DNA of 64,000 bases from an uncultured Gammaproteobacteria bacterium (lineage in GTDB: Bacteria > Pseudomonadota > Gammaproteobacteria > Pseudomonadales > Azotimanducaceae): contig CAJXBG010000001.1 of assembly GCA_913050215.1 (NCBI GenBank), positions 1-64,000 of the forward strand. Direction: 5' to 3'. The notes beneath the pieces are model-generated. The model was not told the origin of the DNA and made no database searches. It saw nothing but the letters and a program-made list of their open reading frames with translations. Positions 36,324 through 45,099 of the stretch are shown here, in pieces. Each line of letters starts with the position of its first letter. Position 1 is the stretch's first letter. The position numbers and the translations under genes were made by a program.

Positions 36324-37226
36324 TCAGGCAAAAGTGCCTTGATTCGTTTTCTTCTGAAATTGATGAAGTTGCCTGTCGTGTCGGCTCATTGCTGAAAGTC
36401 GGCCGTCTCTTACGTAGGGTTGCCACTGCGAAGATTCGGCGGCTTCAGGTTTGTCCCCCATAATAGTCACACGCTGGATGATTCTTTCGCCCACAAAGTC
36501 ATTCAAGACCATGTGTTGCGTGCATCGGTTATCCCACATCGCGATAGTGCCTGCCGACCATTGATAACGAACAGTAAATCTCGGTTGTTTCACCCAGTTG
36601 GTTAGATAACGTAACATGGCTTCACTCTCGGTTGAGTTCAATTCCACGATTCTTCGTGTGAAGTGCTCGTTAACATAAAGTGCTTTTCGGCCAGTAATCG
36701 GGTGCCTTCTGACGACAGGGTGGACAGCCATTTGTTCCGGATGATTATGGGGGTGCGCATCGTGCAGGGCTGTTAAACCATCGCACATGGCCTGCATGGG
36801 TGGTGACAGTTCGTCATAAGCGGCGTACAGGCTCGACCAGAGTGTATCGCCACCAACGTCAGGACATTTCACCATATGAAGAATCGACATCAGGGCCGGC
36901 TCAGGCCTGAAGGTAATGTCTGTATGCCACTCGTCAGCGACGCCGCCTTGAGTTGCTACCAGTTCAAATAATTCCGGATACTCCGCGTTGTTTGACAGAT
37001 TTGGATGTCCTTCAAGCTCACCAAAGTTACGCCCAAAGGCAATATGGTCATCTTTGCTCGGCGATTGACCTGGGAAAAAAAGCACCAGATGTTCCGTTAG
37101 CAGTGTTTTAATTGCATCCAGATCCTGTTCACTGACATGACTGATATTGGGTCCTGTTACGCTTGCGCCGAGCGAGCCTGATAAGCGTTTTATCTGCCAA
37201 TCAGCCGGAATGATTGTCTGTGCCAT
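36324..37226 (-). CDS. TauD/TfdA family Fe(II)/2-oxoglutarate dioxygenase
   Basis: A 300-residue dioxygenase with the iron-binding HxD at H101 and D103 (EWHTDITF), distal H238 in WDNRCTQHMVLNDF, and R252 for 2-oxoglutarate. GGDTLWSSLYAAYDEL is the usual family segment. It shares the WDNRCTQHM block with the paralogue at 6642-7448 but is longer at the C-terminus. It resembles taurine and alkylsulfate dioxygenases in general pattern; the substrate is undetermined. Confidence 0.85.
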   Translation of the reverse strand: MAQTIIPADWQIKRLSGSLGASVTGPNISHVSEQDLDAIKTLLTEHLVLFFPGQSPSKDDHIAFGRNFGELEGHPNLSNNAEYPELFELVATQGGVADEWHTDITFRPEPALMSILHMVKCPDVGGDTLWSSLYAAYDELSPPMQAMCDGLTALHDAHPHNHPEQMAVHPVVRRHPITGRKALYVNEHFTRRIVELNSTESEAMLRYLTNWVKQPRFTVRYQWSAGTIAMWDNRCTQHMVLNDFVGERIIQRVTIMGDKPEAAESSQWQPYVRDGRLSAMSRHDRQLHQFQKKTNQGTFA

Positions 37227-37307
37227 TGATCTGCCCCTGTTTCTTGGTTTGATTAAAGAATAAACCAGAGTCTTGCTCAGTGATAGGGGGTACTATCGAA
37301 GGCGTTG

Positions 37308-38090
37308 TTAACTGACTGTGCGAAATGAAACGATACTGGCGGCAACGCTGACATTAAGGGATTCAATGGCATTGGCCAGTGGAATGCTGACGATGTCATC
37401 ACAAGCGTGACGCACTGAGTCTGAAATACCACTCGTTTCGTTGCCCAGTACAAAAACATGTCGTCCGGTTTGCGAAACATCGGATAGGGCAAGCGTGCCA
37501 TTTGCCGCTAATCCCAAGACTTCAAAGCCGGTCGCTTTCAGATATTCAATACCTGAGTCAATTGTGTCGCAATGATAGATCTGGGCCCGGAATAAGGTGC
37601 CGGCACTTGCCTTTATCACGAGAGGGTCGAGGCGTGCGCAGCCATTTCGGGGAATGAGCAATCCTCGGCAGGGTGATGCCGCAACGCTTCTTATAATCAT
37701 GCCAAGGTTTTGGGGATTGGTGATTCTGTCAAGTGCGATAATTTCTGTCAGTGTGTCCTGTTCAGCATCATCAGCAGGTTTTGTAAGGGTTTCTAGTGCC
37801 TGATATCGCGGTACCTCGATATCCACGGCAATTCCCTGATCTTGTTTTCCATTTTTAGATATTCGTGAGAGCGCTTTTTTACTGTGGTAGTGGATTTCTG
37901 TATTTTTCCTGTTCGCGAGCGCTAGTATTTCTTTCAGGATGCCACTGATTTGATTGCTGTCGGCAAGGTGGAGGCGTTTTGGCTGAATATCAGTAGCTTG
38001 AAACACCTCCAGCACAGGCTTTCGACCGTAAATCGTAATTAAATTGTCAAAATACGATTTACGATCGATATAGGACTGACTATCTGTCAT
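37308..38090 (-). CDS. TrmH/SpoU family RNA methyltransferase
   Basis: A 260-residue SAM-dependent 2'-O-methyltransferase of the SPOUT class. The N-terminal substrate-binding domain includes YGRKPVLEVF. The knotted C-terminal domain has motif 1 DRITNPQNLGMIIRSV, motif 2 FVLGNETSGIS and motif 3 IESLNVSVAASI. It probably methylates a ribose in rRNA or tRNA; the target cannot be assigned. It begins 16 bases after the glutathione peroxidase gene and is probably the last gene of the imuA-imuB-gpx-trmH unit. Confidence 0.88.
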   Translation of the reverse strand: MTDSQSYIDRKSYFDNLITIYGRKPVLEVFQATDIQPKRLHLADSNQISGILKEILALANRKNTEIHYHSKKALSRISKNGKQDQGIAVDIEVPRYQALETLTKPADDAEQDTLTEIIALDRITNPQNLGMIIRSVAASPCRGLLIPRNGCARLDPLVIKASAGTLFRAQIYHCDTIDSGIEYLKATGFEVLGLAANGTLALSDVSQTGRHVFVLGNETSGISDSVRHACDDIVSIPLANAIESLNVSVAASIVSFRTVS

Positions 38091-38106
38091 TTCTATAACC
38101 GCTGTT

Positions 38107-38574
38107 TTACAACAGGGAGCTTAAGGTAGCGGAAATCTCTTCCGGTGTGACTTTAGGATGAAAACGTTTCACCACCTCACCATTTTTGTTGACCAGAAAT
38201 TTTGCAAAATTCCAAGGGATATCGACCGTGCCATCCTCCTCTGTTTGCTCCGTCTTTAACCATTGATAGAGCGGGGCAGCGCCGTCTCCGTTGACCTCTA
38301 TTTTGGCAAACATTGGAAAGTTCACGTCATATTTTGACTGTGCAAATGCCATTATTTCTTCATTAGTGCCGGGTTCCTGAGCACCAAACTGATTGCATGG
38401 AAAACCCAATACTTTCACATCACCTTGTTCTTGTAGGGCACGCAGACCTGCGTACTGAGGGGTGAGTCCTCATTGACTGGCAAGATTAACAATCAGTAAT
38501 GCCTGGTCTTTAAATTCTGAAAAGGAGATTTGCTCTCCGGTAATAGATTCCATTTCGAGTTCTGCGAGGTTCAT
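38107..38574 (-). CDS. glutathione peroxidase, predicted selenoprotein (UGA = Sec)
   Basis: Read from the ATG at 38574 (site AAGGAA), the frame encodes 155 residues if the in-frame UGA at 38470-38472 is read through as selenocysteine at residue 35. The UGA falls exactly at the peroxidatic position: LIVNLASQ-U-GLTPQYAGL, where cysteine homologues have NVASxCGFTPQY. After it the frame continues with VLGFPCNQFGAQEPG and IPWNFAKFLV, giving a normal-length enzyme with the Gln, Trp and Asn of the active site. A 7-bp stem with a GGUC loop follows the UGA at a distance suited to a bacterial SECIS. The enzyme would reduce peroxides using thiols. A simple nonsense mutation is possible but less likely. 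It follows imuB and precedes trmH. Confidence 0.82.
38438..38472 (-). promoter_or_regulatory. candidate bacterial SECIS element in gpx mRNA
   Basis: On the minus strand the UGA (38472-38470) is followed after 14 bases by the stem GUACGCA (38455-38449) pairing with UGCGUGC (38444-38438), six Watson-Crick pairs and one G-U, with loop GGUC. The loop starts 21 bases after the UGA and has G in its first two positions, as described for bacterial SECIS elements recognised by SelB. A competing UGAGG/CCUCA pairing that includes the UGA is also possible. Confidence 0.65.
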
Positions 38575-38651
38575 TCGTTTTTCCTTTTGGTGTTGTGATA
38601 CGTCTGGTTGTCATTTATTTGACTGTAATTGCTTTATCAGGCAAAGCTATT

Positions 38652-40289
38652 CTATGAGAAGATGCCATGTAAATACCATCGTTTGTCATTGCTGTACTGA
38701 AATATCCATAGTAGCGAACCCTGATTGTCTATCGTTGCAACGTAGTAATCACGGGTAATAACCTTGCTAAGATCATCCTCGTCCCACCAGCCGAAATCGA
38801 TTCTTTCAGGCCCTTTTAACAGGGTCAATTGGTGCTTAGCCTTTCGGGAAGACGAGTGTAAAGAAGACAGTTGAAAAGGTGTCTTAACTGACGCCCCTCC
38901 AGTTACATTACCAGCACTACTGAAGCTGCATGTTCCGGGTAGTGGCTTTGGTTGACTCAACAACATCATCGGTCTGGCGGGCTGAGGTGCCGATGTCATA
39001 CCTATTTGATCGGGTTGCCAGTAATCTTTTTGGTCAAGTCGAACTGGTTTCCATGCTTTTTCAGGGCGGTGATCATTAGCGGCGGAAAGTCCATAACAGG
39101 AACCAGGCCCCAGACGCGTACGTAATTTGTTAAGCAACATGTCTGTCTGCTGTTGTTGCCCTTTAACACTATTGTTTTGTTGAAACGGTGTGCCATGAAA
39201 TAAATCTCCGGAAATGTTAACCGCTGGAAAAAGATTATTGACGGCTAAAGAGAGGTTATCGATTTCTTTTACATCGTTTATCTGCTCAAGTTTAAGCAGG
39301 GTCAATGACATGAACATGTCATGCTCGTTAACAGGGTTAGCTAATAATATATTGAAGTTGCGATCGCCATGACTTCGATGCGACAAGGACCAAGATAGAT
39401 GGTTGGTGGCCAATTGTCTGGCAGTCAGAAATTCAGCCAGTTCGGAAATAAGTCGATTGATAGGAAAACGAAGTGATGCGGTATTATTAATATCTGCTAG
39501 AAAAGTCACATCATTCACGAATTTTGGTTCGGGATTGATGAACTTTTGCGGATCAGGTTTTTCACCGAGTAGGCGTTGCAGATAATCCACAAAATAAATG
39601 CCGAATCGACGATTTAGACCACTTTGGGGAAGTGCAAATAGTGCTTTGCAATCCGCGATACCCATTTGCTGCAGGGATTCGATGATTTTTTTATCTACCT
39701 GTAAACAATCCACTGGCAGGGACTCAAGCGACTTGGTGACATACGCTACACATGATCCATTTTCATCAGTTCCAGTGTTATCTTTTTCTACTTGCTGCTT
39801 CCTGTTGCTTGTAGCTAGACAAAGTGCGGCCATTGGGGTCATGTTTGTCGTTAATACGGATTCATATCCTTGCTTTGTTAATCCTTGCTGTATCCTTGAT
39901 TTCAGGTTTTCCAGTCCGCCAAATAGCTTCAGACAACCGCTGATATCAAGTAGCAGGCAATCAGGGGCTCTAATTGAGACATTAGGGGTGAATTGATAGG
40001 TCCATTGGGCTAAGTGGGATAGCGTAGAAAATTCTTTTTGCTCGTTTCTTTCAAAGCTAACTACTTGGCTACTTAGGGTGAAAGCTGTATCCAGACTGCT
40101 GCCAATGTTTATGCCCCGTGCGTGTGCCGCCGGGTTCAGAAACCTAACTTTCCGTTGCGCGAGGATTACTATCGGTCTACTGGTATCTTCGGGTTTTAAG
40201 CCTCTCGTAAAAACCTCCACCGGCAGCATAGGCAGATAAATAGATAGCCATAGTGTTTGTTGAGCAGTGTTATCGTAGTGGGTAACCAT
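38652..40289 (-). CDS. imuB: ImuB, Y-family polymerase-like mutasome subunit
   Basis: A 545-residue ImuB. It has the Y-family fold but starts LWLSIYLPMLPVEVF, without the catalytic acid of active Y polymerases, as usual for ImuB. The helix-hairpin-helix part contains MGIADCKALFALPQSGLNRR, and the protein ends in RWYLHGIFS, typical for the family. ImuB bridges DnaE2, ImuA and the beta clamp. The ATG at 40289 has an AGGA site and overlaps imuA by 20 bases; a TTG nine codons upstream is less likely. A clear clamp-binding motif was not pinned down. Confidence 0.92.
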   Translation of the reverse strand: MVTHYDNTAQQTLWLSIYLPMLPVEVFTRGLKPEDTSRPIVILAQRKVRFLNPAAHARGINIGSSLDTAFTLSSQVVSFERNEQKEFSTLSHLAQWTYQFTPNVSIRAPDCLLLDISGCLKLFGGLENLKSRIQQGLTKQGYESVLTTNMTPMAALCLATSNRKQQVEKDNTGTDENGSCVAYVTKSLESLPVDCLQVDKKIIESLQQMGIADCKALFALPQSGLNRRFGIYFVDYLQRLLGEKPDPQKFINPEPKFVNDVTFLADINNTASLRFPINRLISELAEFLTARQLATNHLSWSLSHRSHGDRNFNILLANPVNEHDMFMSLTLLKLEQINDVKEIDNLSLAVNNLFPAVNISGDLFHGTPFQQNNSVKGQQQQTDMLLNKLRTRLGPGSCYGLSAANDHRPEKAWKPVRLDQKDYWQPDQIGMTSAPQPARPMMLLSQPKPLPGTCSFSSAGNVTGGASVKTPFQLSSLHSSSRKAKHQLTLLKGPERIDFGWWDEDDLSKVITRDYYVATIDNQGSLLWIFQYSNDKRWYLHGIFS

Positions 40290-41061
40290 ATCGATCCTGG
40301 CTGCTTTGTCGATCAACGAAAACGAGATCAGGGGCAGGTTTGTGCGGGTTTCTGAAAGCCATTTCAGAAAAGTCAGGGGTTATCTGATGTAGCTTGTCAT
40401 CAAAATCGATGGTGAATTTTTCCGTTGGCCAGCCGCCACGACGCTTTACGATTTTCATGTCCAGAGAAGAATGCTCCACAAGGGGAGAATAACTGTTTCC
40501 CGTGAGTTCAATTCTGAGCTCAGCAGGCGAAGCCTGCTTTACAGATTGTATTGCCCTGAACAGTATGCCTAGTGATTTACCTGATTTGCTGGCTACTTGT
40601 AAACGCCGCACCTGTTTGTCGTTAATATTTTTTGGCCATGCGAGCACAGCGCAGCAACTTGTTGATGCGAGGGCTTGTTCCATGGCCCATAGACTATCTG
40701 TTTGATTTTTAGGATTGATGACAAGAATTGATGTTAGATCGATACCTGCCGCTATTAGCGCCGGCGCGTAGGGGATATAAGGAGGTGAAATCCACAGGAT
40801 CCAACCGGCTTTCTGCTGGCTGAGATTTGCCAGGGCTGGTGCTAGTAGTCTGATCTCTCCGATGCCTGCATGCTCATAAAGTAACTCTGTAATGCCATCT
40901 GTCGGCCACCCGGAGCCTGAAAGTTGCTCATCAAGTATGCTAAATCCGGTTGGTGTACCCTGTTTTTGCTCGGCCTGAAACCCTTCATGCATATGCGATG
41001 CTCGCCACATCCCTGCTTTTTGCAGGGTTTTGTCGAGGTCGTATGGTTGCTTTTGTGCCAT
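40270..41061 (-). CDS. imuA: ImuA, RecA-like mutasome subunit
   Basis: A 263-residue protein of the ImuA/SulA-like RecA-fold family: TGFSILDEQLSGSGWPTDGITELL, split here as TGFSILDEQL and GWPTDGITELLYEHAGIGE, then QQKAGWILWISPPYIPYAPA and LEQALA-like MEQALASTSCCAVLAWP. It is required with ImuB and DnaE2 for damage-induced mutagenesis in characterised bacteria. It is the first gene of the operon and has a LexA-like box 91-110 bases upstream. Confidence 0.9.
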   Translation of the reverse strand: MAQKQPYDLDKTLQKAGMWRASHMHEGFQAEQKQGTPTGFSILDEQLSGSGWPTDGITELLYEHAGIGEIRLLAPALANLSQQKAGWILWISPPYIPYAPALIAAGIDLTSILVINPKNQTDSLWAMEQALASTSCCAVLAWPKNINDKQVRRLQVASKSGKSLGILFRAIQSVKQASPAELRIELTGNSYSPLVEHSSLDMKIVKRRGGWPTEKFTIDFDDKLHQITPDFSEMAFRNPHKPAPDLVFVDRQSSQDRYGYPLR

Positions 41062-41151
41062 TTAGCTTATGTCCTGTTGCAGACATGCCTCAATTCAAAC
41101 ATCTATCGTTTAAAAATGAGTCATGTGAATCATGTTTTGTAAAAATATTAA

Positions 41152-41171
41152 TACTGGATGTATATACAGTA
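41152..41171. promoter_or_regulatory. LexA box of imuA operon
   Basis: TACTGGATGTATATACAGTA matches the LexA consensus at 18 of 20 positions, with only the sixth and ninth positions different. It lies about 90 bases upstream of imuA and 85 bases upstream of the divergent acyl-CoA-dehydrogenase-like gene, so it could affect both. Confidence 0.82.
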
Positions 41172-41255
41172 ACCGATAAAAGGGGCCGGCGCAAAAGATG
41201 TCATGTAGAGGTAATCAGTGATAGCCTTCCAACGAAATTGAACTAAAGCCATACG

Positions 41256-42437
41256 ATGAACAGAACCAGTACAGCTCAGCTAGAAATTGAGAGGGATGTC
41301 ATAGAATCAGCCAGCGAGTGGGCTGCCCGATTGCCTGAATATGCTGAGGTATTCGAACAACAAAACAGACTAACCCCTGATATCGCCAAACAGTTCGCTG
41401 AGGCAGGCTTCTTTCACATGAATGTGCCACAGGAATATGGTGGTCTCGAGGTCCATCCTCGCACGATGGTAGAAGTGATCAAAACAGTCGCAAGGGGAGA
41501 CGCTTCTGCCGCATGGAACGTGATGATTGGCGCCACAACTGGGTTGTTGGCAGCAGGATTGCCTGACGAATTTGCAAGTGAAATATACGGTGAGAAACCA
41601 GGCGTGTTAAGTGTTGGTACAACAGCACCCCTGGGTAAGGCAAGTATTGTTGAGGGTGGCTACGAAGTTACGGGTCGTTGGCCCTTTGGTAGTGGCTGCC
41701 AGAATGCCGATTGGATAAGCGGGGGCTGTTTTATTTTTGAAAATGGGCAGCAGCGAAAAAACCACAAAGGTGCCCCTGAGATCCAACTCATGATGTTTGA
41801 TGCTGCCAGTGTTGAGATCGAAGATACCTGGCGCGTATCAGGTCTCAAAGGAACGGGGAGCCACCATTTCAATGTGGTTCAAGTTTTTGTTCCGGAGGGC
41901 AGGTCAGTCGTACTGGGAGGAAGAAGTAGAATTCAACGACCTTTGTATCAATTCCCAATGCTGGGCTTACTTGCGCTTGGTGTTTCCAGCGTGAGTCTTG
42001 GTATTGCGTATCATGCGCTGGATGCGTTTATTGCGTTGGCTGGGTCAAAGACACCTACTGGCTCGTTAAGACGCACAGCCGAGAGAGAAATGGTGCAGGG
42101 TGACGTTGGCAGATGTTTTGCAGATTTAAGATCTGCTGAAGCTTATATTCATGAGGCGATAGACGAAGCCTGGGAGGTTGCGCTTCAAGGTAAACGCCTG
42201 AGTAATGAAATAAAAGCTAATCTCAGACTCGCAGCTGTAAATGCTACTCATAGATCTGTTGCCACGGTTGACCGCCTGTTTCAAGCGGGGGGCGGTAGTT
42301 CAATTTATCTTGATAGTCCCTTACAACAATGCTCACGCGATATTCATGTGACGACTCAACATATTATGGTGGGCAACCCAATTTATGAGGTGGTTGGCAG
42401 AGTAGAACTTGGCTTGCCGCCGGGGTCACTGCTTTAA
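41256..42437 (+). CDS. acyl-CoA dehydrogenase-fold flavoprotein (HsaA/HpaB-like oxygenase type)
   Basis: A 393-residue protein of the acyl-CoA dehydrogenase fold with the type-2 C-terminal domain seen in flavin-dependent aromatic or sterol monooxygenases and related enzymes. FFHMNVPQEYGGLEVHPRTM, GDASAAWNVMIGA, RWPFGSGCQNADWISGGC and WRVSGLKGTGSHHF mark the fold. Whether it dehydrogenates or oxygenates is not decided by sequence alone. It is followed by an LLM flavin oxidoreductase gene in the same direction, which fits a degradative operon. A paralogue lies at 62106-63263. Confidence 0.8.
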   Translation: MNRTSTAQLEIERDVIESASEWAARLPEYAEVFEQQNRLTPDIAKQFAEAGFFHMNVPQEYGGLEVHPRTMVEVIKTVARGDASAAWNVMIGATTGLLAAGLPDEFASEIYGEKPGVLSVGTTAPLGKASIVEGGYEVTGRWPFGSGCQNADWISGGCFIFENGQQRKNHKGAPEIQLMMFDAASVEIEDTWRVSGLKGTGSHHFNVVQVFVPEGRSVVLGGRSRIQRPLYQFPMLGLLALGVSSVSLGIAYHALDAFIALAGSKTPTGSLRRTAEREMVQGDVGRCFADLRSAEAYIHEAIDEAWEVALQGKRLSNEIKANLRLAAVNATHRSVATVDRLFQAGGGSSIYLDSPLQQCSRDIHVTTQHIMVGNPIYEVVGRVELGLPPGSLL

Positions 42438-42518
42438 TGCCAGCGCCGTATTTGTCATCGCCAGACAAAACATTTAACCCCAAAAAGTCATATCAAAACT
42501 AAAAGGACCCTGAAGTTA

Positions 42519-43457
42519 ATGAGTCAAGAAATAAGTAAGCTGAGTATTGGAACGGTTGGTTCTAACGCACTTTTGATGGGAGATTTTCAAGAGCGTGCAG
42601 ACGTGATGGCACAAATAAAGGAATCAGCAATTGACCATCTGTTCATTGCCGATCATGTCAGCTTTCACGACGGTTTTGGCATGGATGGTCTGATCAATGC
42701 AGCAACCTTAGCCGCAATGAATCCTGATATCACTGTGTTTCTAGGGGTCTATTTGCTTGCATTAAGACATCCAGTGCCTGTGGCGAGGCAGTTATCTACG
42801 TTGAGTTTGTCTGCTCCGGGGCGGATCATTTTTGGTGTGGGTATTGGCGGGGAAGATCGCCACGAGATGGAAGTTTGTGGCGTTGACCCATCAACTCGTG
42901 GAAGGAGAACAAATGATTGCCTTCAAGTCGTCCGATCACTGCTTTCCGGGAATAGTTGCACCTTTGAATCCGAATTTTTTTCAATCCAAGACGCCATCAT
43001 TAAGCCGGCACCGAAACCACAAATTCCAATTATGATTGGTGGCCGGTCCACGGCAGCGCTGAAGCGAACCGCGGCGTATGGTGATGGCTGGTTAGGTGTA
43101 TGGTGCTCAGCAAAACGATTCAAGCAAGCGACGGAGGAAATTGAATTATTAGCGGTGGAGCATGTCCGCGAAGACCTCGCATGGAAGCATGGGCTTCAGA
43201 TCTGGGTAGGCCTTGATGAGGATAAGCATAAAGCCCGAGCAATATTAGCGAAGGAAATGGAGGCAATGTACAAAATCCCATTCGATGCCTTTGAAAAGTA
43301 TTCCCCTTACGGGTCTGCCGAAGAGGTGGCCGAATTTCTACTGCCCTATGTTGAAAACGGTGCAAAGGTGATTAACATTAAAGCCTGCGCGAGTAACCCA
43401 GCGTACGAGGTCGAGAAGGTTTCTAAAATCTGCGAGTTGCTTAAATCAGCACTTTGA
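42519..43457 (+). CDS. LLM class flavin-dependent oxidoreductase
   Basis: A 312-residue luciferase-like monooxygenase TIM barrel. FIADHVSFHDGFGMDGLINA, VFLGVYLLALRHPVPVARQL, GRIIFGVGIGGEDRHEMEVC and PQIPIMIGGRSTAALKRTA form the usual order of LLM motifs. Such enzymes use F420 or FMNH2; the cofactor here is not clear. An AAAGGA site precedes the start. It lies between an acyl-CoA-dehydrogenase-like gene and a sulfatase gene, all in the same direction. Confidence 0.85.
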   Translation: MSQEISKLSIGTVGSNALLMGDFQERADVMAQIKESAIDHLFIADHVSFHDGFGMDGLINAATLAAMNPDITVFLGVYLLALRHPVPVARQLSTLSLSAPGRIIFGVGIGGEDRHEMEVCGVDPSTRGRRTNDCLQVVRSLLSGNSCTFESEFFSIQDAIIKPAPKPQIPIMIGGRSTAALKRTAAYGDGWLGVWCSAKRFKQATEEIELLAVEHVREDLAWKHGLQIWVGLDEDKHKARAILAKEMEAMYKIPFDAFEKYSPYGSAEEVAEFLLPYVENGAKVINIKACASNPAYEVEKVSKICELLKSAL

Positions 43458-43523
43458 ATCATTTTTTACTAAACAAAAACTATCATTAGATGTCTCGCAA
43501 GCGCGGGTTATGAGGAAATTGTC

Positions 43524-45065
43524 ATGAAACCCAAAAAAGCTGTTGTTGTATTGTTGGATTCGCTGAACAGGCATATGTTGGGGTGTTATGGCGGTGAAGA
43601 ATTTGAAACTCCGAATATCGACCGGTTTAGTAAAAAAGCAAAGAAATTCACGAACCACTATACGGGCTCGCTACCCTGTATGCCCGCAAGGCACGATATT
43701 CTTGTTGGTTCGATGGATTTTCTCTGGCGCCCCTGGGGTTCGATCGAATTATGGGAACGCCCAATCACCCATCAGCTCAGAAAAGACGGTGTGATGACCC
43801 AGTTGTTTACTGACCACCCCCATTTGTTTGAAACAGGCGGCGAAAACTACCACACCGATTTTTTCGCCTGGGACTATTTGAGAGGTCATGAGGGCGACCC
43901 ATGGAAGACCCGAGAAGATCCAAGTTGGATTGGCGCTCCCGCATTACCTGCACAAAAACGTAAGCACAAGGCCGAGAAAATTCCGGGATACGATTTGTCA
44001 CGTTCATGGTTTAAGGAAGAGCTGGATTTCCCCGGACCAAAAACAATGAAAGCGACGGCGGATTGGCTGACGACAGAAGGTAATGTTCACGACAGTTTTC
44101 TGCTGTTTGTTGACGAGTTCGACCCCCATGAGCCATTTGACACGCCTGAGCCTTGGGCAAACAAGTATGACCCTGACTGGCAGGATGAATTAATGATCTG
44201 GCCGCCATACACTGATGCGGGTATTAAAAATGGTGTGTTGACCGAGCGTGAAGCGACACATTTGCGAGCGAATTATGGCTCAAAACTCAGCATGATAGAT
44301 CACTGGTTTGGTAAGATCCTTGATGCGATGGATGCGCAAAACCTCTGGGATGATACGGTTTTTATTCTCTGTACCGATCATGGCCACTATTTGGGCGAAA
44401 AGGACATGTTTGGCAAACCCAGAAGTATTCAGTACGAAACGCTGGGTCACACGCCGCTGATGATTTATCACCCGGACTATGAAGCGGGTGAAATTGACGC
44501 GCTGACCACTAATGTTGATATACACGCGACGCTTGAGGACCTGTTTGATATTCAATCCGAGCATGTCACCCACGGTAAGTCGACACTTCCCTTGATCTCT
44601 GGTGAAGCGTCCAGTATCAGGGATTGGGCAATCGGTGGTGTCTATGGTAACTGGGTTCAGATTCAGGACGGCGCTAACAAATATGCGCGAGCGCCGGTGA
44701 CTGATAATTTCCCGCTTTCTATGTGGTCTAATCGATGGTCAACGATGCCGGTGTCTGTCTTTCCTGGTTTCCGCCTGCCAGATCCCGACAACCGGGCTTA
44801 CATTGATTTTATGCCTGGCACTGACATACCGGTTTTAAGACAACCTTTCGCCGACGGTGATTTGTTGCCCTACTGGTCAATGGCGGTAAAGGTCAATGAC
44901 CACCACTTATATGCTTTGAAGGAAGATCCCGGAGAAGATCGTAATCTTGCCGCTGGTGGTGCAGGCGACAAGGTGCTTGAGACTCAAATGATTGAGTTGC
45001 TAAGAACGGCTCTGGAAGAAATGGAAGCCCCTGAGGACCAATTTGAGCGGTTGGGCTTAAAGTAG
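43524..45065 (+). CDS. sulfatase (type I, formylglycine-dependent)
   Basis: A 513-residue sulfatase. The metal-binding N-terminus VVVLLDSLNRHMLGCYGG and the formylglycine motif C-x-P-x-R at C52-R56 (LPCMPARHD) are present, with the second metal site CTDHGHYLGEKDMFGK. No signal peptide is visible, so it is probably cytoplasmic, unlike most polysaccharide sulfatases. The C52 needs conversion by a sulfatase maturase, whose gene is not in the window. It hydrolyses an unknown sulfate ester. It is the third gene in a row on the plus strand with two flavin enzymes. Confidence 0.88.
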   Translation: MKPKKAVVVLLDSLNRHMLGCYGGEEFETPNIDRFSKKAKKFTNHYTGSLPCMPARHDILVGSMDFLWRPWGSIELWERPITHQLRKDGVMTQLFTDHPHLFETGGENYHTDFFAWDYLRGHEGDPWKTREDPSWIGAPALPAQKRKHKAEKIPGYDLSRSWFKEELDFPGPKTMKATADWLTTEGNVHDSFLLFVDEFDPHEPFDTPEPWANKYDPDWQDELMIWPPYTDAGIKNGVLTEREATHLRANYGSKLSMIDHWFGKILDAMDAQNLWDDTVFILCTDHGHYLGEKDMFGKPRSIQYETLGHTPLMIYHPDYEAGEIDALTTNVDIHATLEDLFDIQSEHVTHGKSTLPLISGEASSIRDWAIGGVYGNWVQIQDGANKYARAPVTDNFPLSMWSNRWSTMPVSVFPGFRLPDPDNRAYIDFMPGTDIPVLRQPFADGDLLPYWSMAVKVNDHHLYALKEDPGEDRNLAAGGAGDKVLETQMIELLRTALEEMEAPEDQFERLGLK

Positions 45066-45080
45066 CTTTATCGCGAGGCG

Positions 45081-45098
45081 CCCGCAATAAGCGGGTTT
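45081..45098 (+). terminator. candidate terminator after sulfatase gene
   Basis: CCCGC-AATAA-GCGGG is a 5-bp hairpin followed by TTTGT, 15 bases after the sulfatase stop and next to the end of the convergent Lrp gene. The stem is short. Confidence 0.45.
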
Positions 45099-45099
45099 G

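Noticed and set aside
38107-38418. Truncated glutathione peroxidase starting at an internal GTG
   Set aside because: The frame upstream of the UGA has a start codon, a ribosome binding site and clear GPx N-terminal homology, so the full-length selenoprotein reading explains more.
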